Assembly (NCBI GenBank): GCA_019695185.1
Contig: JAIBAN010000011.1
Coordinates: 1 to 64,000, forward strand
Source of the DNA: Blastocatellia bacterium
GTDB taxonomy: Bacteria > Acidobacteriota > Blastocatellia > Chloracidobacteriales > Chloracidobacteriaceae
Length of the DNA: 64,000 nucleotides
Direction of reading: 5' to 3'
Shown: positions 61,289 to 64,000 of the stretch, in pieces
Layout of the letters: every line of letters starts with the position of its first letter
Position numbering within the stretch: the stretch's first letter is position 1
Translations under genes and position numbers: made by a program
The notes under the pieces: model-generated
Databases searched by the model: none
What the model was told of the DNA's origin: nothing
The model's input: only the letters and a program-made list of their open reading frames with translations

Positions 61289-63019
61289 ATGGCCATTTTG
61301 TACGTCCAACAGTCCAATGGATCGAATTATGAGATGTCATTGGCGAAAGTTCGGACCACGATTGGGCGTTCCTCGCGCAATGACGTGTGTCTCAGTGATC
61401 CCTTTGCCTCGCGGTTGCACGCCGAAATTCGGCGGGAGGATGAGTTTTACTTTATTACCGATATGGGAAGCGCCAACGGAACGTACCATAACGGGGTGCG
61501 GCTGAACGGGACGCTTCCCCTGAATTTTGGGGATGTGGTTCGCATTGGTGAGACCAAAATGCATTTTCGGGAATCCTCACCGGCCACGGCCAGTGCCAAT
61601 ATCCTTCTGGAAGACGCTGATTGGGCTTCCTCCGCCGAAGCCACCATCATGGGGCGCAGCAGTGGAGCCAGAGAAAAGGAAAACCTGTTTTCCTCGGTCA
61701 TCAATGAGGTGGCAGGCAATCGTTCCGGGGAACGCACTGGTTTTCTGGTGCCGGTCCCCACCACTGACAAACCCCGCGATTTGCTGTCCATCGTCAGCAA
61801 AGTCGTGGAAACCCTGCTTTCGGAAAAAAATCTGGATGAAACGCTCAAACTGATTCTGGATTTGGTCTTTGAAGCTGTGGCGGCGGAACGCGGGTACATC
61901 CTGTTATTGGAAACCGGTGGGGAACTGGTCCTCAAAGCCTCGCACCTGCCTCCCACCGAACAGGGGCACACCGTAGAGGAAATTAAACTGAGTCGGGCAA
62001 TTTGTGACAAAGTGATTGGCGACTGCACCTCAGTGCTGACCTCGGATGCCCAGCATGATCCGCGTTTTTCCCTGAGCCATTCGATTGTTCTGAGCAATGT
62101 CCGTTCGATTATGGCGGTCCCTTTGGCGCTCAATGACGAAGTGCTCGGCATGATTTACGTTGACAACCCGTATGCCACCAACCGGTTCAGCCAGGAAGAC
62201 CTGGGGGTCATGACGACCATTGCACGGGTGGCGGCCATCAAGATTGAAAACGCCCGCCTCATCGAAGACCAGATGGAAAAGCGGCGGATTGACGAGGAAC
62301 TGAAAGTCGCCAGCGAAATCCAGTTGAGCCTGCATCCCGCCCGCCCGCCGCGCATTGATGGTTATGATGTGTTGGGTATCAGTTTTCCCTGCCGTGAAAT
62401 CGGAGGGGATTACTATGATTTTATCCGCCGGAAAAATGGAAACTGGATGTTGGCCCTGGGGGACGTGTCGGGTAAAGGGGTGGGTGCCGCACTGCTGATG
62501 TCAAGCCTCCACGCTGCTTTGCGGGCCCAGGCCAAAACCGACTGTACCGTGGAAACCGTGGTTTCGGAGGTCAACGCCTACATCACGGAAAATTCACCGG
62601 AGAACAAATTCCTGACCCTCTTTTGTTGTGAGTTGGACCCGCTGACCGGCCACCTGATTTATGCCAACGCCGGACACAATGCCGCTTTACTGGTCAGGGA
62701 TAACCAGGTGGTTGAGGAATTACCTGCCGGAGGTCTGCCGATTGGCATCACGGTCGAATTCCCTTACACCATTAGGGAAAACCAGTTGCAACCGGGCGAT
62801 GTGCTGGTGATTTTCAGTGACGGCATCACGGAAAGCGTCAACGAAGAGGATGACCTGTTTGGTGAAGACCGCCTGATTGAAGTCATTCGCCGCAACCGGG
62901 CCAACACAGCTTCCCAATTGCGTGACCGGATTGATGAGGCCATCAGCCAGTTTGTCGGCAAAGCGGCTCCGGTGGACGATATGACCATGGTTATTATCAA
63001 GCGGGCGGGAGCTGGATAG
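61289..63019 (+). CDS. FHA-GAF-SpoIIE-type PP2C phosphatase
   Basis: The ATG at 61289 (MAILYVQQSNGSNYEM) is preferred over a TTG at 61199. The 576-residue protein has an N-terminal FHA domain (about 5-95: TTIGRSSRND, SRLHAEIR, DMGSANGTYHNG), a GAF domain (about 175-325) and a C-terminal PP2C/SpoIIE phosphatase (about 345-570: GGDYYDFIRR, LALGDVSGKGVGAALLM, LIYANAGHNAALLV, IFSDGITESVNEE). It probably removes phosphate from an anti-sigma antagonist or similar switch protein in response to a small ligand. Confidence 0.93.
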   Translation: MAILYVQQSNGSNYEMSLAKVRTTIGRSSRNDVCLSDPFASRLHAEIRREDEFYFITDMGSANGTYHNGVRLNGTLPLNFGDVVRIGETKMHFRESSPATASANILLEDADWASSAEATIMGRSSGAREKENLFSSVINEVAGNRSGERTGFLVPVPTTDKPRDLLSIVSKVVETLLSEKNLDETLKLILDLVFEAVAAERGYILLLETGGELVLKASHLPPTEQGHTVEEIKLSRAICDKVIGDCTSVLTSDAQHDPRFSLSHSIVLSNVRSIMAVPLALNDEVLGMIYVDNPYATNRFSQEDLGVMTTIARVAAIKIENARLIEDQMEKRRIDEELKVASEIQLSLHPARPPRIDGYDVLGISFPCREIGGDYYDFIRRKNGNWMLALGDVSGKGVGAALLMSSLHAALRAQAKTDCTVETVVSEVNAYITENSPENKFLTLFCCELDPLTGHLIYANAGHNAALLVRDNQVVEELPAGGLPIGITVEFPYTIRENQLQPGDVLVIFSDGITESVNEEDDLFGEDRLIEVIRRNRANTASQLRDRIDEAISQFVGKAAPVDDMTMVIIKRAGAG

Positions 63020-63251
63020 CCCAGGGACTGGCGACCTGGTTGCCACCAGTCAAACCAAGGCTGGGGACCAACCAGCAACTGCTTCCCCGGTTAAAATCCA
63101 ACGAAAAAAAGAAAATTCAGACCTTACGGCTGTACGCACAACAAGTTCGACTGGTAAAGTAGGCACGCACGCCACACTTGATCACGAATCCCAAGGTTTC
63201 ACGCTCAAATATCTCGTTCTAAATACTTAACTTAGAAGGGTTTTTTGTCCT

Positions 63252-64000
63252 ATGGAGAAGAAGGTGCTGGACCGCATTCTCACCATGGCCGTCAAAAGCG
63301 GCGTTTCCGACATTCACTTTCAGGCTGGGAGCGTGCCGTTGTTTCGCTACAACGGTGCTTTGATGGATGTCAAATACGATATTCTGACTCCGCGCGACAC
63401 CGAAGCCATTGCCCGGATTATTCTCAAAATGGAACGACTCCATGATTATGATGATTTTATTGAGCGGGATGTGTCGTATGGGGTTGAGGGAGCCGGACGG
63501 TTCCGGGCGAATGTTTTCAAGCAACGGGGAAGTTTCGGCGTGGTCATGCGGGCGATTCCGATTGAGCCGCGCACGCTTGACCAGTTGAATCTGCCACCGG
63601 TGCTTACTCAGATTGCCGACCTGGCACGCGGACTGATTTTGGTGACAGGAGCGACCGGCAACGGCAAATCCACCACCATGTCGGCTTTTATCGAACATAT
63701 CAACCGGAGCCGGAAGCTGCATATCATAACCATTGAAGACCCGATTGAGATGCTCTATCAGAACAATAAGAGCGTGATTACCCAGCGGGAAATCGGGCAG
63801 GATACCAAGTCCTTCAATACCGCCCTCCATGCTGCCTTACGACAGGACCCGGATGTGGTGCTGATTGGGGAAATCCGGGATGCCGAAACCTTCGACACCG
63901 CGTTGCGGGCGGCGGAGACGGGCCATTTGGTGCTGAGTGCGATTCATACCACGGATGCCGCCAAAACCATTGGACGGGTCATTGGGTTTTATAATCCGGA
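63252..64000 (+). CDS. pilT: PilT-family retraction ATPase (partial, runs off right edge)
   Basis: Starting at the ATG at 63252 (MEKKVLDRILTMAVK) the available 249 residues have the PilT layout: N-terminal domain (SDIHFQAGSVPLFRYNGAL), then the ATPase with Walker A GATGNGKSTT, the Asp box DPIEML, Walker B VVLIGEIRD and the catalytic HTTDAAKTIGR. It drives pilus retraction and twitching. AGAAGGG precedes the ATG. The C-terminus lies outside the window. Confidence 0.93.
   Translation, partial: MEKKVLDRILTMAVKSGVSDIHFQAGSVPLFRYNGALMDVKYDILTPRDTEAIARIILKMERLHDYDDFIERDVSYGVEGAGRFRANVFKQRGSFGVVMRAIPIEPRTLDQLNLPPVLTQIADLARGLILVTGATGNGKSTTMSAFIEHINRSRKLHIITIEDPIEMLYQNNKSVITQREIGQDTKSFNTALHAALRQDPDVVLIGEIRDAETFDTALRAAETGHLVLSAIHTTDAAKTIGRVIGFYNP

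Overview
The window is 64 kb of bacterial chromosome with an integrated mobile element at its left end. The chromosomal part combines CHAT/TPR proteins, a FecR-domain protein, a SIMPL protein, many FHA-domain signalling proteins, an NtrY-type kinase, a complete mreB-mreC-mreD-mrdA-rodA block followed by an RNase E/G gene with a very large insert, and a pilT gene. Together with dense intergenic short repeats this suggests an Acidobacteriota bacterium, perhaps near Blastocatellia. That is an inference from gene content; no rRNA is present.

Region 1 (1-11553) is the right part of an integrated element, prophage or integrative island, running off the left edge. It carries a partial ParB-like gene, an SF2 helicase interrupted in its Walker A motif by a 352-residue intein with both LAGLIDADG motifs, a zinc-cluster protein, an excisionase-like protein, several small genes, an XRE regulator, a cI/LexA-like S24 repressor and a tyrosine integrase. 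The integrase abuts the 3' part of a CAT-anticodon tRNA, which is the attachment site; the tRNA's hairpin terminator lies just beyond. A 740-base non-coding stretch (5500-6242) holds four copies of a 24-nt repeat arranged as two inverted pairs, plus other hairpins.

Region 2 (11554-45060) is chromosome: an orphan SMI1/KNR4 protein, a large secreted CHAT-TPR protein, an ECF sigma/anti-sigma pair with a secretin-like protein, a SIMPL protein, MsrA and a short-chain dehydrogenase, ExbD, a GntR regulator, RecD2, secreted proteins and lipoproteins, a TPR protein, a 2-hydroxyacid dehydrogenase, an MFS transporter, two large histidine kinases, a CPBP protease, a FecR protein and a diguanylate cyclase.

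Region 3 (45061-64000) joins cell-shape and septal wall genes (mreBCD, PBP2, RodA), RNase E/G, and a Ser/Thr phosphorylation cluster (pseudokinase-PP2C fusion, zinc-ribbon FHA protein, kinase-FHA, zinc-ribbon RDD protein, FHA-GAF-SpoIIE phosphatase), ending in a partial pilT.

The most unusual feature is a repeat architecture spread over the whole window. Gaps between genes contain arrays of 7-bp units from several unrelated sequence families (GGACTGA, AGGGTTC, AGAATTG, AAATCGC, AAAACTC), mostly as inverted pairs around 40-110 bp of unrelated sequence. Three successive gaps of the mre operon carry three different families. Some arrays lie inside genes (recD2, the CHAT gene, a signal-peptide region) and others supply stop codons.
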